64,000 nt of DNA from JBGAKG01 sp044224495. Its GTDB lineage: Bacteria > Myxococcota_A > Polyangia > Polyangiales > Polyangiaceae. The translations under genes and the position numbers were made by a program. The stretch is taken from the NCBI GenBank assembly GCA_044224495.1, contig JBGAKG010000008.1, positions 1 to 64,000 on the forward strand, in the 5' to 3' direction. Shown one piece after another: positions 1-8,487 of this stretch (within the stretch, counting starts at the first letter, position 1; every line of letters starts with the position of its first letter). The notes below the pieces were generated by a model. It ran no database searches, was not told the origin of the DNA, and saw only the letters and a list, made by a program, of their open reading frames with translations.

Positions 1-54
1 ACCAAAGCCGCGAATCGTCCATCGAGCCGGCACGTAGCGAAGCCGACTCTCGAA

Positions 55-126
55 GAGCCGGATGCGGGAATTCTGCATGTCCGGATCTGTGGGGGCCCCG
101 CCGGGCGACCGGCGGGGCTACCCGAC
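55..126 (+). mobile_element. 3' end of a group II intron (domains V and VI)
   Basis: Positions 55-89 fold as a domain V hairpin that starts GAGCCGGATGC and closes with GTCCGGATC, and contains the AGC triad near its 5' side. Positions 95-118 follow as a perfect 10-bp hairpin (GCCCCGCCGG with a GCGA loop), which fits domain VI. The run then ends TACCCGAC, as bacterial group II introns commonly do. The reverse transcriptase/maturase would lie to the left, outside the window. Exact 3' splice point is inferred. It could be a full intron or only a remnant. Confidence 0.72.
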
Positions 127-415
127 CAAGCGCCAACACGCGAACTCGGTGCACCGAGCAGCTTGGCAGGAATCTTCCGCACCGGGGCTGACCTCGCCCC
201 TCGCCCCTTCGCGGGCGCACCGAAGTTGTTCGGATCGAGAGCCGCAGGCGAGGCCCTGAGGTCGAGCACAAAACGAGTACGTCTCACCTGCATCGTGCCG
301 CGTCCTCACCGCCGGCCGTCGCCCAACGGCGACCAAAGGTTGACAAGGTTGACACCGTCCCCTCCCCCCAGGTTGACAAGGTTGACACCGTCCCCCGATC
401 GCGCGGTGAGGGGCA
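127..415. other. Noncoding stretch between intron end and lysR
   Basis: No convincing gene is visible here: the open frames are Arg/Pro-rich shadows without a ribosome binding site. The only structure I see is the repeat pair at 335-395, listed separately. The segment ends at the stop codon of the leftward lysR-type gene, so it holds the 3' flank of that gene. Confidence 0.6.
335..395 (+). repeat. Two tandem copies of an AGGTTGACA-AGGTTGACA repeat
   Basis: Each copy is two AGGTTGACA nonamers followed by CCGTCCCC. Copy one spans about 335-362 and copy two about 370-395. Three more copies lie at 39585-39701. The pair sits about 20 nt past the stop codon of the lysR-type gene, so it is a 3'-flank element. 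The family behaves like a REP-type dispersed repeat; mobility by the Y1 transposase at 51071-51682 is an inference. Confidence 0.85.
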
Positions 416-1312
416 TCACGCCACCGTCCCACGCACGATCGGAACGAAAGCCCGCGTCGCCGGCGACATCGCCCCGACGTTCGCGGTGATCAACCCAATC
501 CCGCGCGCACTCAACCCCGCCAAAGGAACCGCGACCAACGCCCGCGACGACACCGCCACCGACGGCACCACCGTGACGCCGAAGCCGAGCTCGACCAACC
601 GCAACAGCACCTCGACGCTCGCCATCTCCATCGCGACCCGCGGCGTCTCGCCGCGCGCCCCGAACCACGCATCCAAGTGAGCGCGTGCCCCGGTCGCGCG
701 ATCCAGCAGGAGCAACGGCTCCTTCGCCAGCTCCGCGGCCGTGACGCGCTCCTTCGTCGCGAGGCGGTGGCCGCGCGGACACACGAGCACGTCGTTCAGG
801 CGCCCGAGCGGCTCCACGCGCAGGTCGGTCGCGCTCGGGAGCGGGAGCGTGACGATGCCGACGTCGTCGTCACCGGAGGCCACGCGCGCGGCGATCGCAG
901 GGGAAGGACGATGGTCGAGCACGAGCTCGATGCCGGGGTGCCTCCGCCGAAGCTCGCGCAGCGCCGGCGGGAGCACGTGCATCGCGAGCGTGTCGGTGGT
1001 GCCGACCACGAGCCGACCTGCGGTCAGCTCCGACAAGGCGGCGAGCTCGGAGCGCGCGAGCGCGAGCTCGGCGAGGACGCGCTCGGCGTGAACGAGGAGC
1101 ACCTTCCCCGCGGCGGTCGGCCGCGTGCGCCGGCCGTCGCGGACCAGGAGCGGTGTTCCCGCGTCTTCTTCGAGCGCTGCGATGGCCTGGCTCAACGAAG
1201 ACTGAGTCCGCCCGAGCGCGCGCGCCGCGCGGGAGAAGCCCTGGTGGCGCGCGACCTCGACGAGGGCGAGCAGACGCTCGGTCCGGAAGAGCGAGGGCGC
1301 ATCCATCGTCAT
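416..1312 (-). CDS. LysR family transcriptional regulator
   Basis: A 298-residue protein with the standard LysR layout. The winged helix-turn-helix is at about residues 10-70, including FSRAARALGRTQSSLSQAI, followed by the linker helix and a periplasmic-binding-like effector domain from about 93 to the end. Length is typical for the family. It is divergent from purL with only about 65 bp between the two starts, so it may control its own promoter and possibly purL, but no effector can be inferred. Its 3' end is followed within 20 nt by the repeat pair at 335-395. Confidence 0.93.
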   Translation of the reverse strand: MTMDAPSLFRTERLLALVEVARHQGFSRAARALGRTQSSLSQAIAALEEDAGTPLLVRDGRRTRPTAAGKVLLVHAERVLAELALARSELAALSELTAGRLVVGTTDTLAMHVLPPALRELRRRHPGIELVLDHRPSPAIAARVASGDDDVGIVTLPLPSATDLRVEPLGRLNDVLVCPRGHRLATKERVTAAELAKEPLLLLDRATGARAHLDAWFGARGETPRVAMEMASVEVLLRLVELGFGVTVVPSVAVSSRALVAVPLAGLSARGIGLITANVGAMSPATRAFVPIVRGTVA

Positions 1313-1379
1313 TGCTAATCGAAGTTATCACGATTCATCGCTATCGCCGATGGGCGGATGGAGCCATGCTCCGTCTCCC

Positions 1380-4300
1380 ATGCTCGTCCTCGCCGGCTCC
1401 GCCGCCTTCTCGCCCGCCCGTCTCGAGCGGAAGCTCGCTCAGCTCCGCCCGCTCGGCGTCACCGCGGCCAGCGCGCGCTTCGCGCACTTCGTCGATCTCG
1501 AGGCCGAGCTCTCGCCCACCGAGCGCGCCGCGCTCGAGAAGGTGCTCGCCTACGGTCCGCGCGGAGAGCCGCCGCCCGTCGAAGGGGCGTCGATCTGGAT
1601 CGTCCCGCGGCTCGGCACCGTGTCTCCGTGGTCGTCCAAGGCGACCGACATCGCGCACACCGCCGGGCTCGCCGCCGTTCGCCGGATCGAGCGCGGCATC
1701 CGGTGGATGCTCGGTGGCTCCTTCGATCGCGCCGCCGTGCTCGGCGCGCTCCACGATCGCATGACCGAAGCCGTGCTCGACCGCGAGGCCGACGGGGCGC
1801 GGCTCTTCGCGGAGGGTTCCCCGGGAGCGCTCGGCACGATCGGCCGCGACGCCGCCGCGATCGCGCGCGCGAATCGTGAGCTCGGGCTCGCGCTGGCCGA
1901 AGACGAAGTGGCCTACCTGGCCGAGTCCTTCGGCGCGCTCGGTCGCGACCCGACCGACGTGGAGCTCATGATGTTCGCCCAGGCGAACAGCGAGCACTGC
2001 CGCCACAAAATCTTCAACGCCGACTTCGTGATCGACGGCGCTGCCCAAGAGGGCTCGCTCTTCAAGATGATCCGCAACACGACCGCGAAGGCGCCCGCCG
2101 GCGTGCTCTCCGCCTACAAGGACAACGCGGCCGTGATGGCGGGGCCCACCGGTGCGCGCTTCTTCGCCGACCCCGTCACGCGCGTCTACGGCGCGCACGC
2201 GGAGCCCGTGCACGTGTTGATGAAGGTGGAGACGCACAACCACCCGACTGCGATCGCGCCGTTCCCCGGCGCGGCCACCGGCTCCGGCGGCGAGATCCGC
2301 GACGAAGGCGCGACCGGACGCGGCGCGCGGCCCAAGGCCGGTCTCGTCGGCTTCACGACGAGCGACCTGCGGCTGCCGGCGATGCCGCGCCCGTGGGAGA
2401 AGCCGCACGGCAAGCCCGACCGAATCGTGAGCGCGCTCGAAATCATGACCGACGGTCCGCTCGGCGGCGCCGCCTTCAACAACGAGTTCGGGCGTCCGGC
2501 GATCGTCGGCTACTTCCGGACCTTCGAGCTCGCGGTCGAGACACCGCGCGGGCGCGAGGTTCGAGGCTTCCACAAGCCGATCATGATCGCGGGTGGGCTC
2601 GGCAACGTGCGCGACGCTCACGTCCAGAAGGGCCACATCCCGGCCGGCGCCGCGATCGTCGTGCTCGGCGGGCCCGCGATGAGGATCGGTCTCGGCGGCG
2701 GCGCGGCGAGCTCGATGGCGCAGGGCGCATCGCACGCCGACCTCGATTTCGCGAGCGTGCAACGCGACAACGCCGAGATGGAGCGCCGCTGCCAAGAGGT
2801 GATCGATCGCTGCTGGGCGATGGGGGACGCGAACCCGATCGTGAGCGTGCACGACGTCGGGGCGGGCGGCCTCTCGAACGCGCTCCCCGAGCTCGTCAAC
2901 GAGAGCGGGCGCGGCGCGCGCTTCGATCTGCGCGCCGTGCCGAGCGCCGATCACGGGATGTCGCCGCTCGAGATTTGGTGCAACGAGGCGCAGGAGCGCT
3001 ACGTGCTCGCCGTCCCGCAGGACCGGCTCGCGGAGCTCCAGGCGATCTGCGAGCGCGAGCGCGCGCCGATGGCGGTCGTCGGGACCGCGACCGAGGAACC
3101 TCACCTGCGCCTCGACGACGCGCTCTCGAAGGTGCCGCCGATCGACATCCCGCTCTCGGTCATCCTCGGGAAGCCGCCGAAGATGAAGCGCGACGTGAAG
3201 CGCGAGGCGAAGGCGAGCGCACCGCTCGCGGAGCAAGCGCCGATCGGCGAGATCCTGGAGCGCGTGCTGCGCCTCCCGACGGTGGCGGACAAGACCTTCC
3301 TCGTCACGATCGGCGATCGCACGGTCACCGGGCTCGTCGCGCGCGATCCGCTCGTCGGCCGCCACCAGGTCCCCGTCGCCGACTGCGGCGTCACGATGAC
3401 CGACTACGACGGCTACACGGGCGAGGCGATGGCGATGGGCGAGCGCCCGCCGCTCGCGCTCCTCGACGCGGCCGCCTCGGCGCGGATGGCGGTCGGCGAG
3501 GCGATCACGAACGTCGCTTCGGCGCGGATCGGTGCCCTCGGTGACGTGAAGCTCTCCGCGAACTGGATGGCCGCCGCAGGGCACCCGGGCGAGGACGCTC
3601 GGCTCTGGGACGCGGTGCGCGCGGTCGGGCTCGAGCTCTGCCCCGCGCTCGGGATCGCGATCCCGGTCGGCAAGGACTCGATGTCGATGCGCACGGTCTG
3701 GAAGGACGGCGACGTCGCGAAGAGCGTGACCGCGCCGGTGTCGCTCGTGGTCACGGCGTTCGCCCCAGTGACCGACGTCCGCAAGACGAGAACACCGGAG
3801 CTTCGTACCGATTTGGGACCGTCCGAGCTCCTGGTCGTGGACCTCGGCGCGGGCAAGAACCGGCTCGGCGGCAGCGCCCGGATGCAGGTGTTCGCCGCGC
3901 TCGGCGACGTGCCGCCGGATCTGGACGATCCGGCGCTCCTCCGCGGCCTCTTCGCGGCGGTGCAGGAGCTGTCGGACGCCGAGCTGCTCGTCGCCTACCA
4001 TGATCGCTCCGACGGCGGTCTGATCGTCACGTTGCTCGAGATGGCGTTCGCCGGCGTCTGCGGGCTCGAGCTCGATCTGTCCTCGCTCCGCGGCGAGGAC
4101 GACGGCGTGCTGTTCGCCGAAGAGCTCGGCGCCGTGCTCCAAGTTCGCTCGACCGACGCCGCGCGGGCGCGCGAGGTGCTCGCGAAGCACGGCCTCGGGG
4201 CGCTGGTGCACGCGATCGGGCGCCCGGTCGAGGGCGACACGGTGCGGCTCACGCGTGAGGGGCGCGTCCTGATCGACGATCGGCGGACGCGCCTCCGCGG

Positions 4301-5240
4301 CATCTGGTCCGAGACGACCTGGCAGATGCAGCGCATGCGCGACGACGCCGCGTGCGCGGACGAAGAGCACGCCGCGCGCACGGACCCGGCCGAGCACGGG
4401 CTCGTCGCCAAGGTGACGTTCGATCCGAAGGTACGCCCGTCCATCGCCACGGCGGCGAAGCGGCCGCGCGTCGCGATCCTGCGCGAGCAGGGCGTGAACG
4501 GTCACGTCGAGATGGCCGCGGCGATGCACCGCGCGGGCTTCGAGGCGGTCGACGTCCACATGACCGATCTCTTCGTCGGCCGGGCGCGGCTCGAGGACTT
4601 CCGCGGGCTCGTCGCCTGCGGCGGGTTCTCGTACGGCGACGTGCTCGGTGCGGGCGAGGGCTGGGTCAAGTCGATCCTGTTCCACCCGGAGCTCCGCGCC
4701 CGCTTTGCGGCGTTCTTCGAGCGGCCCGACACGTTCACGCTCGGCGTCTGCAACGGCTGCCAGTGCGTCTCGAACCTGCGCGAGCTCGTCCCGGGCGCTG
4801 CCCGCTGGCCGCGCTTCGTGAAGAACCGCTCGGAGCAGTTCGAGGCGCGTGTCGCGATGGTCCGGATCGAGGAGTCGCCCTCCATCTTCTTCCGCGGGAT
4901 GGCGGGCTCGGTGCTCCCGATCGCCGTCGCGCACGGCGAAGGTCGGGTCGAGCCGCTCGCGGACGGCGACCTCGGAGCCCTCGAGGGCGCGGGCCTCGTC
5001 GCCGCGCGCTTCGTCGACGGAGCGATGAACCCGACGGAGCGCTACCCGTGGAACCCGAACGGCTCGGCCCGTGGCGTCACGTCGCTGACGACCCCGGACG
5101 GGCGCGCGACGATCCTGATGCCGCACCCCGAGCGAGTCTTCCGCGGCGTGCAGCTCTCCCATCGGCCGGCCGGTCTCGACGTCGACGGCGACAGCCCGTG
5201 GATGCGGATGTTCGACAATGCGCGGGCGTGGGTGGGGTGA
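1380..5240 (+). CDS. purL: Phosphoribosylformylglycinamidine synthase, large single-chain form
   Basis: A 1286-residue enzyme that makes FGAM from FGAR, ATP and glutamine in purine synthesis. It is the long proteobacterial type: N-terminal PurS-like part, linker with PWSSKATDIAH, two AIRS-type ATPase halves, and a C-terminal class I glutaminase. The glutaminase nucleophile is Cys1124 in GVCNGCQ, with His1249 and Glu1251 in PHPER. I chose the ATG at 1380 because MLVLAGSAAFS aligns with the start of enterobacterial PurL; an ATG at 1350 would add ten residues. The gene stands alone. Confidence 0.97.
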   Translation: MLVLAGSAAFSPARLERKLAQLRPLGVTAASARFAHFVDLEAELSPTERAALEKVLAYGPRGEPPPVEGASIWIVPRLGTVSPWSSKATDIAHTAGLAAVRRIERGIRWMLGGSFDRAAVLGALHDRMTEAVLDREADGARLFAEGSPGALGTIGRDAAAIARANRELGLALAEDEVAYLAESFGALGRDPTDVELMMFAQANSEHCRHKIFNADFVIDGAAQEGSLFKMIRNTTAKAPAGVLSAYKDNAAVMAGPTGARFFADPVTRVYGAHAEPVHVLMKVETHNHPTAIAPFPGAATGSGGEIRDEGATGRGARPKAGLVGFTTSDLRLPAMPRPWEKPHGKPDRIVSALEIMTDGPLGGAAFNNEFGRPAIVGYFRTFELAVETPRGREVRGFHKPIMIAGGLGNVRDAHVQKGHIPAGAAIVVLGGPAMRIGLGGGAASSMAQGASHADLDFASVQRDNAEMERRCQEVIDRCWAMGDANPIVSVHDVGAGGLSNALPELVNESGRGARFDLRAVPSADHGMSPLEIWCNEAQERYVLAVPQDRLAELQAICERERAPMAVVGTATEEPHLRLDDALSKVPPIDIPLSVILGKPPKMKRDVKREAKASAPLAEQAPIGEILERVLRLPTVADKTFLVTIGDRTVTGLVARDPLVGRHQVPVADCGVTMTDYDGYTGEAMAMGERPPLALLDAAASARMAVGEAITNVASARIGALGDVKLSANWMAAAGHPGEDARLWDAVRAVGLELCPALGIAIPVGKDSMSMRTVWKDGDVAKSVTAPVSLVVTAFAPVTDVRKTRTPELRTDLGPSELLVVDLGAGKNRLGGSARMQVFAALGDVPPDLDDPALLRGLFAAVQELSDAELLVAYHDRSDGGLIVTLLEMAFAGVCGLELDLSSLRGEDDGVLFAEELGAVLQVRSTDAARAREVLAKHGLGALVHAIGRPVEGDTVRLTREGRVLIDDRRTRLRGIWSETTWQMQRMRDDAACADEEHAARTDPAEHGLVAKVTFDPKVRPSIATAAKRPRVAILREQGVNGHVEMAAAMHRAGFEAVDVHMTDLFVGRARLEDFRGLVACGGFSYGDVLGAGEGWVKSILFHPELRARFAAFFERPDTFTLGVCNGCQCVSNLRELVPGAARWPRFVKNRSEQFEARVAMVRIEESPSIFFRGMAGSVLPIAVAHGEGRVEPLADGDLGALEGAGLVAARFVDGAMNPTERYPWNPNGSARGVTSLTTPDGRATILMPHPERVFRGVQLSHRPAGLDVDGDSPWMRMFDNARAWVG

Positions 5241-5471
5241 TCGCTACTGACTGGCGTTCGAGGGGGGGATGAGCTACATCCCGTCCGTCACGTTGACGTT
5301 TCCGGTTCCGAGACACGACGCTTCTGGCCGCTCCGGCTGATTGCGACGCGTTGCAAGCTCATGGTCACGCCGCGTGTGTGGTGCGAAACCCTTCGCAGCA
5401 CCCACGATCGCACGCAACGGCTCGTCCGATCTCAGCCAACTCTCTCGAGTGCCGTTCCAGAGGTACATCCC

Positions 5472-5792
5472 ATGTCGCAGCGTCTCTATGTCGGAAATCT
5501 CTCGTTCAACACCACGCAGGACTCGCTCCGCACTGCGTTCACCGAGCACGACGAGGTCACCGACGTCCACGTCGTCCTCGATCGCGAGACCGGGCGTTCG
5601 CGCGGCTTCGCCTTCGTGACCATGGGCTCCCCGGCGGGTGCGCAGAAGGCCATTCAGGCGATGAACGGACTCATGCTCGACGGGCGTCCCCTTCGGGTCA
5701 ATGAGGCCGAGGAGCGTCCCGCGCGTGGCGGTGGTGGTGGTGGCGGTGGCGATTTCGGTGGCGCTCGTCGGGGCGGCCACAAAGGATGGTGA
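5472..5792 (+). CDS. RRM-domain RNA-binding protein with Gly-rich tail
   Basis: A 106-residue single RRM protein. RNP2 is LYVGNL near residues 5-10 and RNP1 is RGFAFVTM near residues 44-51. The C-terminal tail is Gly/Arg-rich (a run of eight Gly), as in bacterial and cyanobacterial Rbp proteins that respond to cold. The start at 5472 has an AGAGG about 10 nt upstream. A 230-bp leader separates it from purL. It heads a likely operon with the small charged gene at 5801 and a second RRM gene at 5983. RNA targets are unknown. Confidence 0.92.
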   Translation: MSQRLYVGNLSFNTTQDSLRTAFTEHDEVTDVHVVLDRETGRSRGFAFVTMGSPAGAQKAIQAMNGLMLDGRPLRVNEAEERPARGGGGGGGGDFGGARRGGHKGW

Positions 5793-5800
5793 GCTAACCG

Positions 5801-5986
5801 ATGTCGAGCCAACAGAGCTTCCAAAAGCGCCAGAAAGAGCGTGCCCGCGCCGAAAGAGCGCGCGACAAGCGGATCGAGAAAGAACAGCGCAAGCGCGAGA
5901 AGGACAGCCGGCCCCAGGGTCCGCCGGGTGAAGATCCCGACATTGCCGGGATCGTGCCTGGACCTCAGCCGCCTCTAGAGCCGTGA
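5801..5986 (+). CDS. Small charged protein between two RRM genes
   Basis: A 61-residue protein whose first 35 residues are almost all Lys, Arg, Glu and Gln and should form one helix or coiled coil (QKRQKERARAERARDKRIE). The tail is Pro/Gly-rich and ends PPLEP. It starts 8 nt after the first RRM gene and its stop codon overlaps the GTG start of the second RRM gene as GTGA, so the pair is probably translationally coupled. No family is recognised. Its place suggests a role beside RNA-binding proteins, which is inference. Confidence 0.72.
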   Translation: MSSQQSFQKRQKERARAERARDKRIEKEQRKREKDSRPQGPPGEDPDIAGIVPGPQPPLEP

Positions 5987-6534
5987 AGAAGCTCTACGTC
6001 GCGAACGTTCCCTTCCGGGCCAGCGAGGAGGAGCTTCGGCTCCACTTTTCTCCGTACGGACCGGTGAACGACGTCGAGCTGTTCGTCGACGAGCGAACGG
6101 GGCGCTCGCGCGGCCAGGGCTGCGTGACGATGGCCAACGACGACGACGCGCGCTCGGCGCTCGAGGCCCTCGACGGAAAGCCGTTCGAGGGCCGCGTGCT
6201 CCGCATCGGCGACGTCCCGATGGGTCCCGGCGAAGAGCCGAAGCCCAAGGTTCGGATCACGCACCAGTACCGCGAGCGCTCGAAGATCGCGTACGAGCTC
6301 GATTGCCGGGGCATGCCGGTGACGCTCCGCGTCTTCGCGGGCGAAGCCACCGCGTGGGGGATGGAGGCTCGTTCGCAGGCGAGCGGCCTCGTCGCGACCG
6401 GCGCGGGGGCGACGCGGCGCGAGGCCCTCGACGAGGTCGTGCGTCGCTGGAACGAAGCCGCGCCTGGCGTCGGCGTCGACGCACTCGACGGCGACGGACT
6501 GGTCGCCGTTCTCCGAGACGTGAAGGCGGTCTGA
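5983..6534 (+). CDS. RRM-domain RNA-binding protein with C-terminal extension
   Basis: A 183-residue protein starting at a GTG that overlaps the previous stop (GTGA). An RRM fills about residues 1-75: RNP2 is LYVANV and RNP1 is the divergent RGQGCVTM, which lacks both usual aromatic residues. The second half (residues 88-183) is an unrecognised alpha/beta segment with a final helix EALDEVVRRWNEA, somewhat like a double-stranded RNA-binding fold, but I cannot confirm that. It is the last gene of the three-gene operon. Confidence 0.88.
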   Translation: MKKLYVANVPFRASEEELRLHFSPYGPVNDVELFVDERTGRSRGQGCVTMANDDDARSALEALDGKPFEGRVLRIGDVPMGPGEEPKPKVRITHQYRERSKIAYELDCRGMPVTLRVFAGEATAWGMEARSQASGLVATGAGATRREALDEVVRRWNEAAPGVGVDALDGDGLVAVLRDVKAV

Positions 6535-6564
6535 GCGCACGGCGCTCGGGCCTCCCGTCCGTGC

Positions 6565-6588
6565 TTGACTAATACTTCGAAAAAAGTA
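6565..6588 (+). promoter_or_regulatory. Probable ArsR operator and promoter of the ars operon
   Basis: An inverted repeat TACTT-6 nt-AAGTA lies at 6573-6588, with a further GAAGTA copy directly after it. A -35-like TTGACT sits at 6565-6570. This is the only AT-rich patch nearby and ends about 10 nt before the arsR start codon, as expected for an ArsR-family autoregulatory site. The -10 element is not clear. Confidence 0.6.
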
Positions 6589-6598
6589 GAAGTAAGGC

Positions 6599-6916
6599 GT
6601 GAGCGACGTCCTCGAACGGCACGCGGAGCAGCTGAGCGCCCTCGGGCACCCCGTGCGACTTCGCGTGCTGCGCTTCGTCGTGCAGGCCGGGCGCGAAGGC
6701 GCGTCGGCGGGCGACATCCAGAGCCACGTCGACCTTCCCGCATCGACGCTGAGCCACCACCTCAAGCGCTTGGTCGACGCCGAGCTCCTCGCGACGCGCA
6801 CCGAGGGGACCTTCCACTACTACGCCGCCCGCTACGCCTCCCTCCGCAAGCTCACGGACTACCTGTGGGAGGACTGCTGCAAGCGCGGCACGGCCGACGG
6901 CGGAGCCTGCTGTTGA
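6599..6916 (+). CDS. arsR: ArsR family arsenic-responsive repressor
   Basis: A 105-residue winged-helix repressor. The recognition helix is around residues 45-60 (LPASTLSHHLKRL) followed by a wing with TEGTFHYYAARY. It lacks the classical ELCVCDL metal site in the DNA-binding helix. Instead it ends with two vicinal cysteine pairs, Cys93-Cys94 and Cys104-Cys105, which are the likely As(III) ligands; arsenic sites in other ArsR proteins have moved to the C terminus in the same way. It starts with GTG, has almost no leader, and heads arsR-arsI-aqpS-arsC. Confidence 0.88.
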   Translation: MSDVLERHAEQLSALGHPVRLRVLRFVVQAGREGASAGDIQSHVDLPASTLSHHLKRLVDAELLATRTEGTFHYYAARYASLRKLTDYLWEDCCKRGTADGGACC

Positions 6917-6941
6917 ATCCACCTGCATCTCGGAGAGAGTC

Positions 6942-7412
6942 ATGAACGTCCTCAAGCCGCACGTCTCCCTCAACGTCACCGACATCGACGCGTCGGTCGC
7001 CTTCTACGAGAAGGCGTTCGGCGTCAAAGCAACGAAGCGCCGGCCCGGCTACGCGAAGTTCGATCTGGCGAGCCCGTCGCTCAACCTCACGATGCAGCAG
7101 GCGGAGCGGACGGGCGTGAACGCGAGCCACTTCGGGATCCAGGTCGCCAGCACCGAGGACGTCGCGCTCGCGACGGCGAAGTTCGAGGCGGCCGGGCTGA
7201 AGACCGTGACCGAAGAGGACACGAAGTGCTGTTACGCGGTCCAGGACAAGGTGTGGATCGAAGACCCCGACGGAAACGCGTGGGAGGTCTTCGTCGTGAA
7301 GGGAGATGCCGACGTGATGCTCGAGCCCACGCCGAAGAACGCGGGCTGCTGCGTGCCCAAGGTCGAGCAGACCGCGTCCACCGAGAAGGCCGGCGGTGGC
7401 TGCTGCGGTTGA
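6942..7412 (+). CDS. arsI: ArsI-type C-As lyase (glyoxalase/VOC fold)
   Basis: A 156-residue VOC protein matching the ArsI/CadI group, which uses Fe(II) and oxygen to break the carbon-arsenic bond of trivalent organoarsenicals. The metal ligands appear as His7 (Gln in the best known ArsI), His63 and Glu115, and the substrate-binding pair is Cys96-Cys97. Two further Cys pairs lie in the tail (136-137 and 154-155). A good GGAGAG site precedes the ATG. It overlaps the next gene by 17 nt. A cadmium-induced CadI-like role is the alternative. Confidence 0.85.
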   Translation: MNVLKPHVSLNVTDIDASVAFYEKAFGVKATKRRPGYAKFDLASPSLNLTMQQAERTGVNASHFGIQVASTEDVALATAKFEAAGLKTVTEEDTKCCYAVQDKVWIEDPDGNAWEVFVVKGDADVMLEPTPKNAGCCVPKVEQTASTEKAGGGCCG

Positions 7413-8076
7413 CGTCCCGCGCAAGCTCGTCGCGGAGGCGCTCGGCACCGCGTTGCTGCTCGCGACCGTCGTCGGCTCCGGGATCATGGGCGATCGGCTC
7501 GCGGGCGGGAACGTGGCCGTCGCGTTGCTCGCCAACACGCTCGCGACGGGCGCTGGGCTCGTCGCGCTGATCCTCACGTTCGGGCCGATCTCCGGTGCGC
7601 ACTTCAACCCCGTCGTCACCGTCGCCCAGGCGACGCAAGGCGAGCTCCCGTGGCGGCAGGTCCCCGGGTACGTCGCGGCTCAGGTCGCCGGCGCGTTCGG
7701 CGGCGTCGCGCTCGCGCACGTGATGTTCGGCGTCGCCGTCTTCTCCGCGTCGCACCACGAGCGCTCGGGTGTGGCGCAGCTCGTCAGCGAGGTCGTGGCG
7801 ACGTTCGGCCTGCTCGCCGTGATCTTCTCGTGTGCGCGGCGGCGCCCGAGCATCGTGCCCTTCGCGGTCGGGGCCTACATCACGGCCGCGTATTGGTTCA
7901 CCGCGTCGACGTCGTTCGCGAACCCCGCCGTCGCGCTCGCGCGTGCTGCGACCGACACGTTCGCGGGCATTCGCCCGGCCGACGTCCCGGGGTTCATCGG
8001 CGCCGAGATCGTCGGCGCCACGCTCGCGACGGTGACGTTCGCGTGGCTCGTGCCGAAGGAGAGCTCTCCGACATGA
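7396..8076 (+). CDS. aqpS: Aquaglyceroporin-like arsenite channel (MIP family)
   Basis: A 226-residue six-helix major intrinsic protein. The two pore half-helices carry the NPA-type motifs at Asn71 (FNPVV) and Asn176 (ANPAV). In Sinorhizobium an AqpS channel between arsR and arsC releases the arsenite made by ArsC down its gradient, and the same gene order here argues for that role. The GTG start lies inside arsI and the stop overlaps the arsC start as ATGA. No ArsB or Acr3 pump is present in this operon. Confidence 0.87.
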   Translation: MAAAVDVPRKLVAEALGTALLLATVVGSGIMGDRLAGGNVAVALLANTLATGAGLVALILTFGPISGAHFNPVVTVAQATQGELPWRQVPGYVAAQVAGAFGGVALAHVMFGVAVFSASHHERSGVAQLVSEVVATFGLLAVIFSCARRRPSIVPFAVGAYITAAYWFTASTSFANPAVALARAATDTFAGIRPADVPGFIGAEIVGATLATVTFAWLVPKESSPT

Positions 8077-8474
8077 AGACGGTCGTATTCGCCTGCGTCC
8101 ACAACGCGGGCCGTTCGCAGATGGCGGCGGCGTGGTTCAACGCTCTGGCCTCGCCGAGCATGGCGCGTGCGGTCTCGGCGGGGACCGCGCCCGGCGAGCG
8201 GGTCCACCCGGAGGTGCTCGCGGCGATGAAGGAGGTCGGCATCGATCTCTCGAGCGCGCGCCCGCAGCTCCTCACCGACGAGCTCGCCGCCGGTGCGACG
8301 CTGCTCGTGACGATGGGCTGCGGCGAGGCGTGCCCGGTCGTCCCGGGGCTCCGCCGCGACGACTGGCCGCTCGAAGATCCGAAGGGAAAGCCCATCGAGC
8401 GGGTGCGCGAGATCCGGGACGACGTTCGCCGGCGTGTAGTCGCGCTGCTCGCAGCGGAGGGGTGGGCGAGCTGA
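8073..8474 (+). CDS. arsC: Arsenate reductase, thioredoxin-coupled type
   Basis: A 133-residue protein of the low-molecular-weight phosphatase fold. The catalytic P-loop is Cys8 to Arg14 (CVHNAGR). The redox relay cysteines are Cys83 and Cys87 in MGCGEACPVVPG, followed by the conserved DWPLEDP. It reduces As(V) to As(III), which the upstream channel could release. Its start overlaps the stop of aqpS, so the two are probably translationally coupled. It is the last gene of the operon. Confidence 0.94.
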   Translation: MKTVVFACVHNAGRSQMAAAWFNALASPSMARAVSAGTAPGERVHPEVLAAMKEVGIDLSSARPQLLTDELAAGATLLVTMGCGEACPVVPGLRRDDWPLEDPKGKPIERVREIRDDVRRRVVALLAAEGWAS

Positions 8475-8487
8475 TAGGATGACGCGC

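Noticed and set aside
335..395. CRISPR array
   Set aside because: Only two adjacent repeats with an 8-nt gap and no spacers or cas genes; it is a dispersed repeat.
1341..5162. 1273-codon open frame on the minus strand opposite purL
   Set aside because: It is the antisense shadow of purL caused by high GC; it is very rich in Arg, His and Glu and has no domain.
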